The notes under the pieces: model-generated
Told to the model about the DNA's origin: nothing
The model's input: only the letters and a program-made list of their open reading frames with translations
Database searches by the model: none
Shown here: positions 7,811-15,053 of the stretch, in pieces
Numbering within the stretch: position 1 is the stretch's first letter
How the letters are laid out: each line of letters begins with the position of its first letter
Made by a program: the position numbers and the translations under genes
Assembly: GCA_902810755.1 (NCBI GenBank)
Contig: CADDYT010000064.1
Coordinates: 1-34,095 of the forward strand
Direction of reading: 5' to 3'
Origin: Chloroflexota bacterium
GTDB taxonomy: Bacteria > Chloroflexota > Ktedonobacteria > Ktedonobacterales > Ktedonobacteraceae
DNA: 34,095 nucleotides

Positions 7811-7839
7811 AGTGTACAGAAACGCGGCCTGTCTGGCAA
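7811..7839 (-). promoter_or_regulatory. Promoter of the sigma/HTH/protease (and possibly nurA-herA-cas) operon
   Basis: On the minus strand TTGCCA (7839-7834) and TACACT (7816-7811) are separated by exactly 17 nt. The expected start near 7804 leaves a leader of about 105 nt before the ATG at 7699. No other good promoter was found between here and the CRISPR leader. Confidence 0.6.
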
Positions 7840-7889
7840 GAACTTCCCGGCAAAATAGGATGGATTACTAAAATTGGCTGCTTTTCCCC

Positions 7890-7918
7890 TTGACAGCCTA
7901 ATAGCAGTATGTTATATT
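7890..7918 (+). promoter_or_regulatory. Near-consensus sigma70 promoter of the nfeD-slipin operon
   Basis: TTGACA (7890-7895), a 17-nt spacer and TATATT (7913-7918) make one of the best promoters in the window. It fires away from the sigma-factor promoter at 7811-7839, so the two operons are divergent with about 50 nt between their -35 boxes. The start is near 7925, leaving a leader of roughly 190 nt. Confidence 0.75.
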
Positions 7919-7927
7919 CAATATAAC
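7911..7927. promoter_or_regulatory. Perfect operator-like palindrome over the -10 box
   Basis: GTTATATTCAATATAAC is a perfect inverted repeat (8-bp arms, one central base). It covers the whole -10 box and the probable start site of the nfeD promoter. A dimeric repressor bound here would block polymerase. The regulator is not identified; the nearby HTH protein (6653-7078) is one candidate. Confidence 0.6.
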
Positions 7928-7972
7928 AAATAGCAAAGTAGCATATGAGAGTAATTTACCGTGGTCCGGCGA

Positions 7973-8056
7973 ATGAAGGAAGCGAAGCAAGAAAGAAGTC
8001 AGGTATTTGAGGTACGGGTATCATATAATGGACAACTATGGTATGATGTCTGGTAG
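7973..8056 (+). CDS. Possible 27-residue leader ORF upstream of nfeD
   Basis: In the long nfeD leader an ATG frame of 27 codons runs to TAG at 8056 (N terminus MKEAKQERSQ, C terminus SYNGQLWYDVW). It overlaps in another frame a 21-codon ATG frame at 7945-8010 (starts MRVIYRGPAN). Neither has a clear ribosome site except a purine-rich GAATGAAGGAAG context, and neither resembles a family I know. They may be leader peptides, the debris of one short gene split by a frameshift, or chance. Confidence 0.2.
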   Translation: MKEAKQERSQVFEVRVSYNGQLWYDVW

Positions 8057-8074
8057 GAAAAAGAATATGATACC
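8017..8074 (+). repeat. 10-bp inverted repeat in the nfeD leader
   Basis: GGTATCATAT (8017-8026) and ATATGATACC (8065-8074) are exact inverted copies separated by 38 nt, just upstream of the nfeD ribosome site at 8104. In RNA they could form a stem followed by TGTTTT; in DNA they could be paired binding half-sites. No known riboswitch was recognised. Confidence 0.4.
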
Positions 8075-8118
8075 TGTTTTCAGGCGCGTCGTTTTATCCT
8101 GTCAGGAGGCATTGTGAC

Positions 8119-9522
8119 ATGTTTTCGCGCCATACTGATGTACGCAGGAAGCCGTTGAGCCTTGCGCTCCTGCTTCCCGCCGTAATCGCATCGCTCATTG
8201 CCATCTTCGTTTTCACCATGACCTCACGGTCTGCCGCCGCGGGCGCCGTCTCTCCCCACGTGGATGTGATGGTCCTCAATATGGAGATTAACCCGGCTTC
8301 CATGCGTTATCTGACCGGCAGCATTGCCACTGCCGAGAGTGATGGCGCGCAGGCGCTGGTCATCGAAATTGACACGCCGGGCGGCGATCTGGACTCGATG
8401 AAGGCGATGGTGCAGGCGGAACTGAGCAGTACCGTTCCGGTGATCTCGTATGTGTCCCCTGTAGGTGCGCGTGCGGCCTCTGCCGGGGCCTTTGTCACAC
8501 TGGCGGCGCAGATCGCAGCGATGGCTCCCACCACACGCATCGGAGCCTCCAGCCCCGTCGATAGCACCGGCGGTGATATCGGCAGCACGCTCAAGCAGAA
8601 AATTGAGAACGACCTTTTAGCTTCCTTGAGCAGTATTCAGTCCCGTTACCATCGCGATTTCAAGGATGCGGCGCTGATGGTGACGCAGGCCACCTCGTAT
8701 ACGGACGCTACAGCTATTAGCGATCATATCGTTGATCTGGGGGCAAGTAGCCTCGGCAGCCTGCTCAGCCGGGTTAACGGGCAAACAGTCACGCTGGCAA
8801 ATGGACACAGCGTCACCCTGCAAACGGAGGGCGCGAGCGTGCAGATGCTCAGCGAGAGCGTTGCCGACTCGCTCTATGGCTTCCTGATCGACCCGAATGT
8901 CGTCTTCCTGCTCTTCATCCTGGCGATGATAGGCATCTACCTGGAAATCTCGCATCCCGGCGCCATCCTGCCCGGTACCGTTGGTGGTATTGCCCTCCTG
9001 CTCTTCCTGCTGGGAGTCGGTTCGCTCAACCCCAACTGGATTGGCCTCGGTCTGATGGTGCTATCATTCGTCTTCCTGGTGCTGGATTTGCGCCTGCCAA
9101 CACACGGCGTGCTGACCGTCGGCGCGGTGATCTCACTCATCATCGGCGCGTTGCTCTTCTTCAACAGCGGCGGACCCTACAACGGCCCGCAGGTCGATCC
9201 CTGGGTGGTCTATAGCATGGCAGGTGTCATCGCATTGATCAGTTTCGCGCTGATTACCATTATCGTGCGCACGCAGCGCAAACCTGTCACGACCGGCGTA
9301 GAGGGCATGATTGGCGCGCAGGCTATCGCTTTGACCCCGCTGACGCCTGAAGGCCGTGTGAGCTACGGCGGCGAAAACTGGGCTGCCACTGTGCTTGATG
9401 CTTCCTCGGTAGATGCAGGGGCAAAAGTGCTGATAGTAAGCGTAAATGGCCTGCGCCTGTTCGTGCGGCCGGTGCGTTCGCTGCCGCCGGTAGAGGCGCC
9501 TGCTATTCCTAAAATAGATTAA
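8119..9522 (+). CDS. nfeD: NfeD-family membrane serine protease (long form)
   Basis: Long NfeD proteins combine a ClpP/SppA-like Ser-Lys protease, membrane helices and a C-terminal OB-fold, and in archaea cleave the partner stomatin. This one has 467 residues: an N-terminal signal/anchor (about 12-33), the protease domain (about 46-235) with IDTPGGDL (84-91) and the catalytic Ser in ARAASAGAF (Ser about 121), a likely Lys partner about 159-161, hydrophobic helices between about 260 and 390, and the OB-type domain after 400 (GMIGAQAIALTPLTPEGRV). AGGAGG lies 9 nt before the ATG at 8119. The slipin gene follows after 33 nt, the classic pair. It probably acts in membrane quality control. Confidence 0.92.
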   Translation: MFSRHTDVRRKPLSLALLLPAVIASLIAIFVFTMTSRSAAAGAVSPHVDVMVLNMEINPASMRYLTGSIATAESDGAQALVIEIDTPGGDLDSMKAMVQAELSSTVPVISYVSPVGARAASAGAFVTLAAQIAAMAPTTRIGASSPVDSTGGDIGSTLKQKIENDLLASLSSIQSRYHRDFKDAALMVTQATSYTDATAISDHIVDLGASSLGSLLSRVNGQTVTLANGHSVTLQTEGASVQMLSESVADSLYGFLIDPNVVFLLFILAMIGIYLEISHPGAILPGTVGGIALLLFLLGVGSLNPNWIGLGLMVLSFVFLVLDLRLPTHGVLTVGAVISLIIGALLFFNSGGPYNGPQVDPWVVYSMAGVIALISFALITIIVRTQRKPVTTGVEGMIGAQAIALTPLTPEGRVSYGGENWAATVLDASSVDAGAKVLIVSVNGLRLFVRPVRSLPPVEAPAIPKID

Positions 9523-9555
9523 CGAACGCGGAAAAACAAAAAGGAGGCAATCCAA

Positions 9556-10392
9556 ATGGGTAGTCTTATCCTGGGTGTTCTCGGTGTTATTGTCCTGATC
9601 CTGATCTTTATGGCGCTCTCCGGCATTCGCGTCGTGCAGCAGTACGAGCGCGGCGTCATCTTTATCCTGGGCCGCCTGACGGGCGCGAAGGGTCCCGGCA
9701 TCTTCTGGGTACCCCCGATCATCTCGCGTATGGTGAAAGTCGATCTTCGTATCGTCACGCTGACCGTGCCGCCGCAGGAAGTCATCACCCGCGACAACGT
9801 GACGGTCAAAGTTACGGCGGTGATCTACTTCTACGTGGTAGACCCGGCTGCGGCTGTCGTCAACGTGATGAACTTTATCCAGGCCACGACGCAGATCGGC
9901 CAGACAACGCTGCGAAACGTGCTTGGTCAGTCGGAACTGGACGAACTGCTCTCCCAACGCAAGAAGATCAACCAGGAACTGCAGGCCATCATCGATGAGC
10001 ATACGGAACGCTGGGGCGTCAAAGTCACGGCGGTCGAGGTCAAGGACATCGAACTGCCGGTGACGATGCAGCGGGCGATGGCCAAGCAGGCCGAGGCGGA
10101 GCGCGAGAAGCGCGCCAAGATCATTCACGCCGAAGGCGAATTACAGGCATCCACCCAGCTGGCCGAAGCTGCAAACGTCATCGCGGCTGAGCCGGGCGCG
10201 CTGCAGTTGCGCTACCTGCAAACGCTGACGGAGATCGCGGTCGAGAAGAACTCCACTATCATCTTCCCGCTGCCGATTGACCTGATCGAGCCGTTTATGG
10301 AGTCGATGCATCGCATGAACGCCACCGCAAGGAATGGCCACTCCGGCGATGAGCGCACTACTCCGCTTGTCCCACCGATGACGCAGCGGTGA
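9556..10392 (+). CDS. Slipin (SPFH/stomatin-family membrane scaffold)
   Basis: The 278-residue protein has one N-terminal membrane segment (about 4-22), then the SPFH domain beginning IRVVQQYERGVIFILGRLTG and containing the family signatures VDLRIVTLTVPPQEVITRDN and VYFYVVDP-like VIYFYVVDP. An Ala/Glu/Lys-rich coiled segment (MAKQAEAEREKRAKIIHAEG, about 178-197) and the oligomerisation end LRYLQTL complete the stomatin layout. The disordered tail (about 250-278) is not conserved. AAGGAGG precedes the ATG at 9556. As with archaeal PH1511/PH1510, slipin is probably both partner and substrate of the NfeD protease encoded just upstream. The gene ends at a strong terminator. Confidence 0.92.
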   Translation: MGSLILGVLGVIVLILIFMALSGIRVVQQYERGVIFILGRLTGAKGPGIFWVPPIISRMVKVDLRIVTLTVPPQEVITRDNVTVKVTAVIYFYVVDPAAAVVNVMNFIQATTQIGQTTLRNVLGQSELDELLSQRKKINQELQAIIDEHTERWGVKVTAVEVKDIELPVTMQRAMAKQAEAEREKRAKIIHAEGELQASTQLAEAANVIAAEPGALQLRYLQTLTEIAVEKNSTIIFPLPIDLIEPFMESMHRMNATARNGHSGDERTTPLVPPMTQR

Positions 10393-10429
10393 GAAGCCTT
10401 TCCTGTAACCGGACATGGGGTAATGAAGG

Positions 10430-10467
10430 GGCCAGGAAGCGATGTTCTTCCTGGCCTTTTCTGTTTT
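10430..10467 (+). terminator. Rho-independent terminator after the slipin gene
   Basis: A perfect 10-bp stem, GGCCAGGAAG (10430-10439) with CTTCCTGGCC (10447-10456), closes a 7-nt loop and is followed by TTTTCTGTTTT. It ends the nfeD-slipin transcript; the reverse strand has no T-run. Confidence 0.9.
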
Positions 10468-10490
10468 CCGTTGCGCACCCTGTGCGCCGC

Positions 10491-11150
10491 CTACAGAGAG
10501 TCGTTGTTCTCTCCCTGTTTGCTGCGCAGGTACTCGGCGCAGGTGCGGTACTGCTCCTCGGTGATCAGTCCCTTCGACATGTAGAGGTTGAGCATCACGT
10601 CGAGCTTGAGAATGCTGATTAAATTATAGCCATGACGGCGTAACCGTTCGGCGGCTCCATGCTCACGGTCGATCAGCACGATCACGTCCTTGACCTTCAG
10701 GTCGTTTTCTTCGAGCAGGGCGGCGGTTTCCAGAATGCTGCTACCACGCGTAATCAGGTCGTCGATAATTAAGACAGTATCGCCCTTTGTGTAGTGACCC
10801 TCGATGCCCCGTTTGCCTGTTCCTTCCGGGCGGCTGCGGGCATAGATAAGCGGAATGTTGGTTTCCAGTGAGTAGGCCGAGGCCAGTAATAGCCCGCCGA
10901 CGGGGACGCCGGCGACCAGGCTGAACTGGTGAACTTTCGGTCGACGTAGAGATTGTGCCAGGTTGATCTCCTGCTGCATGAGCTTGCTCGCCACGCGCAG
11001 CGCCGTTGGATTGCTGATCAATACTTTGGGATTGACAAAAACCGGTGAGCTTACCGCGGACTCACTCACTGTAAAGTTGCCAAACTGGACTGCCCCAAGA
11101 TCCCAGAGTATTTGCGCCAGCCACAGATTGTCCAGAGATTGCTCTTTCAT
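10491..11150 (-). CDS. pyrE: Orotate phosphoribosyltransferase
   Basis: PyrE makes orotidine 5'-phosphate from orotate and PRPP in pyrimidine synthesis. The type-I PRTase PRPP loop VLIIDDLITRGSS is at about 126-138, the flexible catalytic loop RPEGTGKRGIEG (Lys about 113) at 108-119, and the N-terminal hood residues include FTVSESAVSSPVFVNPKVL. The ATG at 11150 gives 219 residues, typical of the family; the frame is open to 11273 but the extra 41 residues are basic and low in similarity. The ribosome site is weak. It stands alone and convergent with the slipin gene. A short CCCG/CGGG hairpin lies in its leader (about 11187-11202). A C-terminal ~40-residue extension (LITEEQYRTCAEYLRSKQ) may be lineage-specific. 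Confidence 0.88.
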   Translation of the reverse strand: MKEQSLDNLWLAQILWDLGAVQFGNFTVSESAVSSPVFVNPKVLISNPTALRVASKLMQQEINLAQSLRRPKVHQFSLVAGVPVGGLLLASAYSLETNIPLIYARSRPEGTGKRGIEGHYTKGDTVLIIDDLITRGSSILETAALLEENDLKVKDVIVLIDREHGAAERLRRHGYNLISILKLDVMLNLYMSKGLITEEQYRTCAEYLRSKQGENNDSL

Positions 11151-11465
11151 AGAGGAAGCCCTGCCGCCTTTCTTTCGTTCTATCCTTCTCCCGCGAGCGG
11201 GAAGGTACACGCACAATTGTCCTACAAGTATACCATAACTCCGCCGGAACACCAATACAGGCTCCTGACCCATTTTCTAGCAGCTCATCTGAATCTTCGC
11301 CCGCTTTTTCCTTAAACAAAGTTGATGTATTGTATCGTATATTTATATATTAAGAAAGTGTAATTTCGTAAATCTTTGAATTTGACATAAAACAAACGAA
11401 TGATGAAAAAACGTTCATGGAGAGGGCGAGATATTCATGCAAAACATGACCATTTCCGCTATACT
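11151..11465. other. Intergenic leader of pyrE, AT-rich
   Basis: No gene was seen. The part 11310-11410 is strongly AT-rich (including a run at 11336-11352). On the minus strand a TACAAT box near 11330 could serve pyrE, but the -35 (TTCTTA at 16 nt) is poor. On the plus strand TTGACA at 11382-11387 has no matching -10 box. Confidence 0.4.
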
Positions 11466-11900
11466 TTCTACTGGAAACGGGGAAGTTAAGAGTGGATGAA
11501 GGGACGTGGCAAGGGTAAAACGTTTCGTCGATAGAGCAAATATCAGATTATCAGGAACGCACGCTGTGGTGATGGGCGATAGGTGGAAGGGGAAAAGTAA
11601 AGGGGGAGAGTTACTTATGGAAAAATAGGGTGGAAGTGAGGGCAAGAGGTGGTTGGCAGGGTTGAACAAGGACGAGGATAGAGGTGGAGGCAATATCCAG
11701 GGAGATGTGGTTGATGGTGGGGGGGGACAGAGATAAGGGTGGTAGGGAAAGGCGACGCTGAAATGAGGGTGGAGATGGCAGGGAAGGATAACAGGTGGGA
11801 GAGGTTGGTAGAGGGGAATAGCGAAGCACTATTTGTGAGGGATGGGGTCTGGCTGGTGGAGACGAAAAATTTGAGGTGGAGAGTGCGGTAGGGAACATAT
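11466..11900 (+). other. Strongly purine-biased non-coding stretch
   Basis: For over 400 nt the plus strand is dominated by G and A with very little C, including an 8-G run near 11728-11736 and many GG/GGG steps. Plus-strand frames are closed by frequent TGA/TAG. Minus-strand frames are open but would encode only Pro/Ser/Leu low-complexity sequence, expected from pyrimidine-rich DNA, without ribosome sites. It may be a non-coding RNA, a G-quadruplex-prone element or decayed sequence. A hairpin at 11931-11967 lies just downstream. Confidence 0.5.
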
Positions 11901-11930
11901 CCGCGTGTGAAAACTGATATTTGCAAAGTG

Positions 11931-11975
11931 GCCCTTCTGGTAGAGTATTCTGACTCTACAGAAGGGCTATTTCTC
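11931..11975 (+). terminator. Long hairpin, possible terminator of the purine-rich stretch
   Basis: GCCCTTCTGGTAGAGT (11931-11946) pairs with ACTCTACAGAAGGGC (11953-11967): 15 base pairs with one bulged G and a 6-nt loop, followed by TATTTCT. The T-run is weak, so terminator function is uncertain, but the stem is unlikely by chance and no annotated gene ends here. Confidence 0.5.
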
Positions 11976-11996
11976 TGCTCTGAAAAAGGCGCTCTA

Positions 11997-12087
11997 ACAT
12001 GTCATACTGAGCGGGAGTAAAGCATCTGAGCAAGCATACTGAACAATGGGCTACCCGGATACCGGGCGGGAGCGAAGCATGATATGT
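11997..12087. repeat. Dispersed repeat copy, palindromic ends
   Basis: The element opens with CATGTCATACTGAGCG and closes with GGGAGCGAAGCATGATATG. Its outer 9-mers (11997-12005 and 12079-12087) are inverted with one mismatch, and an internal CCCGG/CCGGG hairpin sits at 12054-12066. The same words (GTCATACTGAGCG and GAGCGAAGCAT, here also as GAGTAAAGCAT) recur at 15545-15603. It looks like a member of a short intergenic repeat family, here with a second partial unit inside. Confidence 0.6.
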
Positions 12088-12098
12088 CTGTGACAGTT

Positions 12099-12127
12099 TT
12101 GCCGTCAGGGGAGAGAAATGATATACT
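12099..12127 (+). promoter_or_regulatory. Promoter of the ThDP decarboxylase operon
   Basis: TTGCCG (12099-12104), a 17-nt spacer and TATACT (12122-12127) precede the first gene at 12191. The predicted start near 12134 leaves a leader of about 55 nt. No other promoter was seen before 15533. Confidence 0.6.
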
Positions 12128-12190
12128 GCATATGTAGAGATGGAAGCGTATTCCTTCCGTTCTGTTATTTCTTCTCTGGAGGGTCTGGCT

Positions 12191-12703
12191 ATGCCTGTAT
12201 CTATCGCAAATTCCAGGTTGATCTATGATGCCCTCAAAGCGTGTGACGTGAAGATCATCTCCGCCCTGCCCGAAACCTGGCTGGTCCACCTGATTCGCAT
12301 GGCTGAAGAGGATCCCGACATGACGCTTGTGCGGCTGGCGAAGGAGGAGGAAGGGATCGGTATCTCGGCGGGTGCCCACCTTGCCGGTGTCAATTCGGCG
12401 CTGCTCATGCAGAATCACGGTTTCTTCGCGGCCATCAATCCCATCGTTTCCCTGGCTTTGCTCTACAAAATTCCTCTGCTCATGTTGATCAGCTATCGTG
12501 GTCATATGGGTGAGAAGGACCCCTGGCAGACACAGGGAGGGCTGCTGACGGAGCCGCTTTTGCGCGCATTGAACATCCCGCTCTGGCATCTGACCAATCC
12601 CGCTGATGTTCAGCGCCGGATCAAGGACGCGCAGACGCTGGCGCTGGCTTCACTACATCCCGTCGCCGTGTTGTTGTCTCGTGAATTGATGTGGGAGGAC
12701 TGA
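12191..12703 (+). CDS. ThDP-dependent decarboxylase, PYR-domain subunit (ComD-like)
   Basis: The 170-residue protein is the pyrimidine-binding half of a split ThDP enzyme, similar in layout to sulfopyruvate decarboxylase alpha (ComD) and to the N-terminal part of phosphonopyruvate decarboxylase. The activating glutamate lies in LAKEEEGIGISAGAHLAG (about 52-69), and MQNHGFFAAINPIVSLALLYKIPLLMLISYRG is the characteristic core that follows. The ATG at 12191 is preferred over one at 12140 because CTGGAGGGT lies 7 nt upstream. The beta subunit starts 1 nt after its stop. No phosphonate or coenzyme M genes are nearby, so the true 2-oxo acid substrate is unknown. Confidence 0.82.
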   Translation: MPVSIANSRLIYDALKACDVKIISALPETWLVHLIRMAEEDPDMTLVRLAKEEEGIGISAGAHLAGVNSALLMQNHGFFAAINPIVSLALLYKIPLLMLISYRGHMGEKDPWQTQGGLLTEPLLRALNIPLWHLTNPADVQRRIKDAQTLALASLHPVAVLLSRELMWED

Positions 12704-12704
12704 T

Positions 12705-13295
12705 ATGCTGCGCGCTGCTGCTCTGGAAGCTATCTACCCGGAACTGGAACCCCATATCGTCGTCACCATCATGGGGGCTGTTGCCGCCGAACTCTATATG
12801 CTCGGCCATCGTCCGAACTTTTTCTATCTGGAGCATGCGATGGGGCTGGCCTCGTCAATGGGCCTCGGCATCGCCCTCTCAATGCCCGAGCAGAAGGTCA
12901 TCGTTCTCGACGGCGATGGCTCGCTGCTCATGAACCTGGGAACGCTCAGCACGATGGCCCGCTATCGACCCGGCAACCTCCTGCACATCGTCTTTGATAA
13001 CGAGAGCCTGCTCTCCGTCGGCGGCTTTCCCACCGCCACTTCAACCGGCACAGACCTGGCTGGCATCGCGCGCGCGTCGGGTATCCCCGTCGTCAAAGAG
13101 GCGCACACGCCCGAAAGCCTGAAAAGCGCGGTCGGCGAGGCGCTCGCCGGTAACACCCTGACTAGCGTGATTTCTAAAGTTGAGGCGGTCGGGCCAAAAA
13201 CGTTCCACATGGATTTGCCGCTCCTTGAGAACCGCTTCCAGTTCAAACGCGCGCTGGAAGCCATGCGTCGTGCCTCAACGGAGCGTGGCCAGTGA
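12705..13295 (+). CDS. ThDP-dependent decarboxylase, PP-domain subunit (ComE-like)
   Basis: This is the diphosphate/Mg-binding half of the split ThDP enzyme, 196 residues. The ThDP signature GDGSLLMN is at 70-77 and extends to the DNES segment. The N-terminal portion (FFYLEHAMGLASSMGLGIALSMP) carries the loop that covers the cofactor. The gene follows the alpha subunit by 1 nt, with GGGAGGA 5 nt before the ATG, so the two are surely co-translated into a heteromer. Known relatives decarboxylate sulfopyruvate or phosphonopyruvate to the aldehyde. Here a cyclase-type hydrolase and an alpha/beta hydrolase follow, which suggests a different catabolic substrate; this is inference. Confidence 0.85.
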   Translation: MLRAAALEAIYPELEPHIVVTIMGAVAAELYMLGHRPNFFYLEHAMGLASSMGLGIALSMPEQKVIVLDGDGSLLMNLGTLSTMARYRPGNLLHIVFDNESLLSVGGFPTATSTGTDLAGIARASGIPVVKEAHTPESLKSAVGEALAGNTLTSVISKVEAVGPKTFHMDLPLLENRFQFKRALEAMRRASTERGQ

Positions 13296-13353
13296 CATGG
13301 TGCTGCCATCGTAAGTTGTCGCCATTTATTAGCTGGTACGAAAGGAAGTTAGT

Positions 13354-14142
13354 ATGGCAAACGTCCAGACCACCGTGTTAGCGCAATTGCTGGAGGAACT
13401 GAACTCCGGTCATCTTAGAGTGGTTGATCTGACCACGCCGCTGGGACCGGATACCGTCGTGATCGATCTGCCGCCCATATTTGCGCCCTCACCGGGATTG
13501 ACTATCACCGAGATTTCGCGCTATGACGAAAAGGGGCCTGCATGGTACTGGAATATCCTCAATCTGGGCGAGCATACCGGCACGCACTTTGACGCCCCCA
13601 TCCACTGGGTTACCGGCAAAGATCTGCCCAATAACGCCACCGATACTATCGAGCCGCGCAAATTTATCGGCCCTGCCTATGTCATTGATGTGACCGCTGA
13701 TGTCGAGCAAGACCCTGATTTTCTGCTCTCCGTCGATCGCCTGCTGGCATGGGAAAGCGAGCATGGCCGCATCCCTGCTGGCGCCTGGGTACTGCTGCGC
13801 ACCGGCTGGAGCAAGCGAAAGGGCCGGGAAGAATTCCTTAACGTCCGCGAAGATGGTGCGCACTCGCCCGGATTCCACCAGGATTGTTCCGCCTTTCTGG
13901 TAAAGGAGCGCGACATTCTCGGCGTCGGCGTTGAGACGGTCGGCACAGACGCAGGCCAGGCCGGGACATTCACGCCGCCATTTCCCAATCACACCACCAT
14001 GCACGGCGCGGGCAAATTCGGCCTCACCAGTCTCATCAACCTGGATCAGCTTCCCCCGACCGGGGCGATTCTCATCGTTGCTCCGCTCAAAATTGTCAAT
14101 GGCTCCGGCAGCCCCGTGCGCGCCATCGCTATTACGCCGTAA
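13354..14142 (+). CDS. Cyclase-family metal hydrolase (PF04199, kynurenine formamidase-like)
   Basis: PF04199 members are metal-dependent amidases or lactone/cyclic-amide hydrolases such as bacterial kynurenine formamidase and isatin hydrolase. The metal motif HTGTHFDAP is at 74-82 with a further His at 84, and later VGVETVGTDAGQAG and NHTTMHGAG supply the second conserved His/Glu cluster. The 262-residue length is normal. AAAGGAAG lies 5 nt before the ATG. It is the third gene of the operon, 58 nt after the ThDP subunits and 18 nt before the alpha/beta hydrolase. The kyn genes usually beside kynurenine formamidase are absent, so a tryptophan role is not supported; hydrolysis of an amide or cyclic ester feeding the decarboxylase is possible. 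Confidence 0.85.
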   Translation: MANVQTTVLAQLLEELNSGHLRVVDLTTPLGPDTVVIDLPPIFAPSPGLTITEISRYDEKGPAWYWNILNLGEHTGTHFDAPIHWVTGKDLPNNATDTIEPRKFIGPAYVIDVTADVEQDPDFLLSVDRLLAWESEHGRIPAGAWVLLRTGWSKRKGREEFLNVREDGAHSPGFHQDCSAFLVKERDILGVGVETVGTDAGQAGTFTPPFPNHTTMHGAGKFGLTSLINLDQLPPTGAILIVAPLKIVNGSGSPVRAIAITP

Positions 14143-14160
14143 AGAGAAAGGCCATTGAGT

Positions 14161-15051
14161 ATGCGCGAACAGGAAGGCTTTATTCCGGTCGAGGATGGCT
14201 ACCGCGTCTGGTATCGCATTGTTGGGGGCGGGGGAGAGCAAGAATCTCTTCCCCTGCTCATACTCCATGGCGGGCCGGGCGCGCCTCATGACTACCTGGA
14301 CAACCTCGCGGCGCTGGCTTCTGATACGCGCCGCGTCATATTTTACGATCAACTGGGGTGCGGTCGTTCCGATATACCCGATGAAGACACGATCAGGCAG
14401 TGGGGCGTGCAACGGTTCGTCGACGAACTGGCGACCGTCCGCCGCGCGCTTGGGCTTGATCGCGTGCATATTCTGGGGCAGTCATGGGGTGGTATGCTCG
14501 CTATCGAATATGCGCTCACACAACCCGCTGGCCTGGTCAGCTTGATACTCTCCAATACTACGCCGAGCATTCCCCTCTGGGTAGCCGAGGCGAACCGGCT
14601 GCGCGCCGAACTGCCGCCAGAGGTCAACGCTACCCTGCTGTGCCACGAGGAGGCTGGCACTACTGATTCTACCGCATATCAGGAGGCGATGACCGTTTTC
14701 TATGATCGCCACGTTGTCCGTGTCCAACCCCTGCCGGATTTTGTGCAGCGCGCCTTCGACAACATCGGCGCTGTCTACCATATCATGAACGGCCCCAGCG
14801 AATTCCATGTCATCGGCGTCATCAAGGACTGGGATCGCAGCGACCGCCTTTCTGAAATTCACGTTCCCACGTTGATTATCTCCGGCGAATACGACGAATC
14901 GACGCCGACAATCAACGAGGTGCTGCATAAGGGCATTGTCGGCTCCGAATGGGTCTTGCTTGAAAACTGCTCCCACCTTTCTCATGTTGAGGAGCCGGAA
15001 CGCTACATGCAGCTGGTGCAGAACTTCCTGCAAAAAATCGAAGGAGCGTAA
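14161..15051 (+). CDS. Alpha/beta hydrolase, proline iminopeptidase-like
   Basis: The 296-residue protein has the S33 peptidase layout: oxyanion motif HGGPG at 36-40, nucleophile elbow GQSWGG (Ser about 108), an alpha-helical lid (about 125-220), Asp in ISGEYDESTP and His in CSHLSHVEEPE. These features fit prolyl iminopeptidases and related amino-acid amidases or lactonases. ATG 14161 is preferred over TTG 14155 because AGAAAGG lies 9 nt upstream. It is fourth in the operon and only 2 nt precede the DinB-fold gene. In this setting small-molecule hydrolysis is as likely as peptide cleavage. Confidence 0.85.
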   Translation: MREQEGFIPVEDGYRVWYRIVGGGGEQESLPLLILHGGPGAPHDYLDNLAALASDTRRVIFYDQLGCGRSDIPDEDTIRQWGVQRFVDELATVRRALGLDRVHILGQSWGGMLAIEYALTQPAGLVSLILSNTTPSIPLWVAEANRLRAELPPEVNATLLCHEEAGTTDSTAYQEAMTVFYDRHVVRVQPLPDFVQRAFDNIGAVYHIMNGPSEFHVIGVIKDWDRSDRLSEIHVPTLIISGEYDESTPTINEVLHKGIVGSEWVLLENCSHLSHVEEPERYMQLVQNFLQKIEGA

Positions 15052-15053
15052 CG

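Noticed and set aside
11382..11410. TTGACA on the plus strand as a promoter for the purine-rich stretch
   Set aside because: No -10 hexamer at 16-18 nt (sequence is GAAAAA-like).
11415..11926. Three overlapping minus-strand frames rich in Pro, Ser and Leu
   Set aside because: They arise from pyrimidine-rich DNA lacking stop codons; low complexity, three frames open at once, no ribosome sites.
12191..13295. Phosphonopyruvate decarboxylase as the exact function of the split ThDP enzyme
   Set aside because: No PepM or phosphonate tailoring gene in the window; a general ThDP decarboxylase call is all that is supported.
13354..14142. Kynurenine formamidase (kynB) as a firm name
   Set aside because: Only the superfamily motif is seen and no other kynurenine genes are near.
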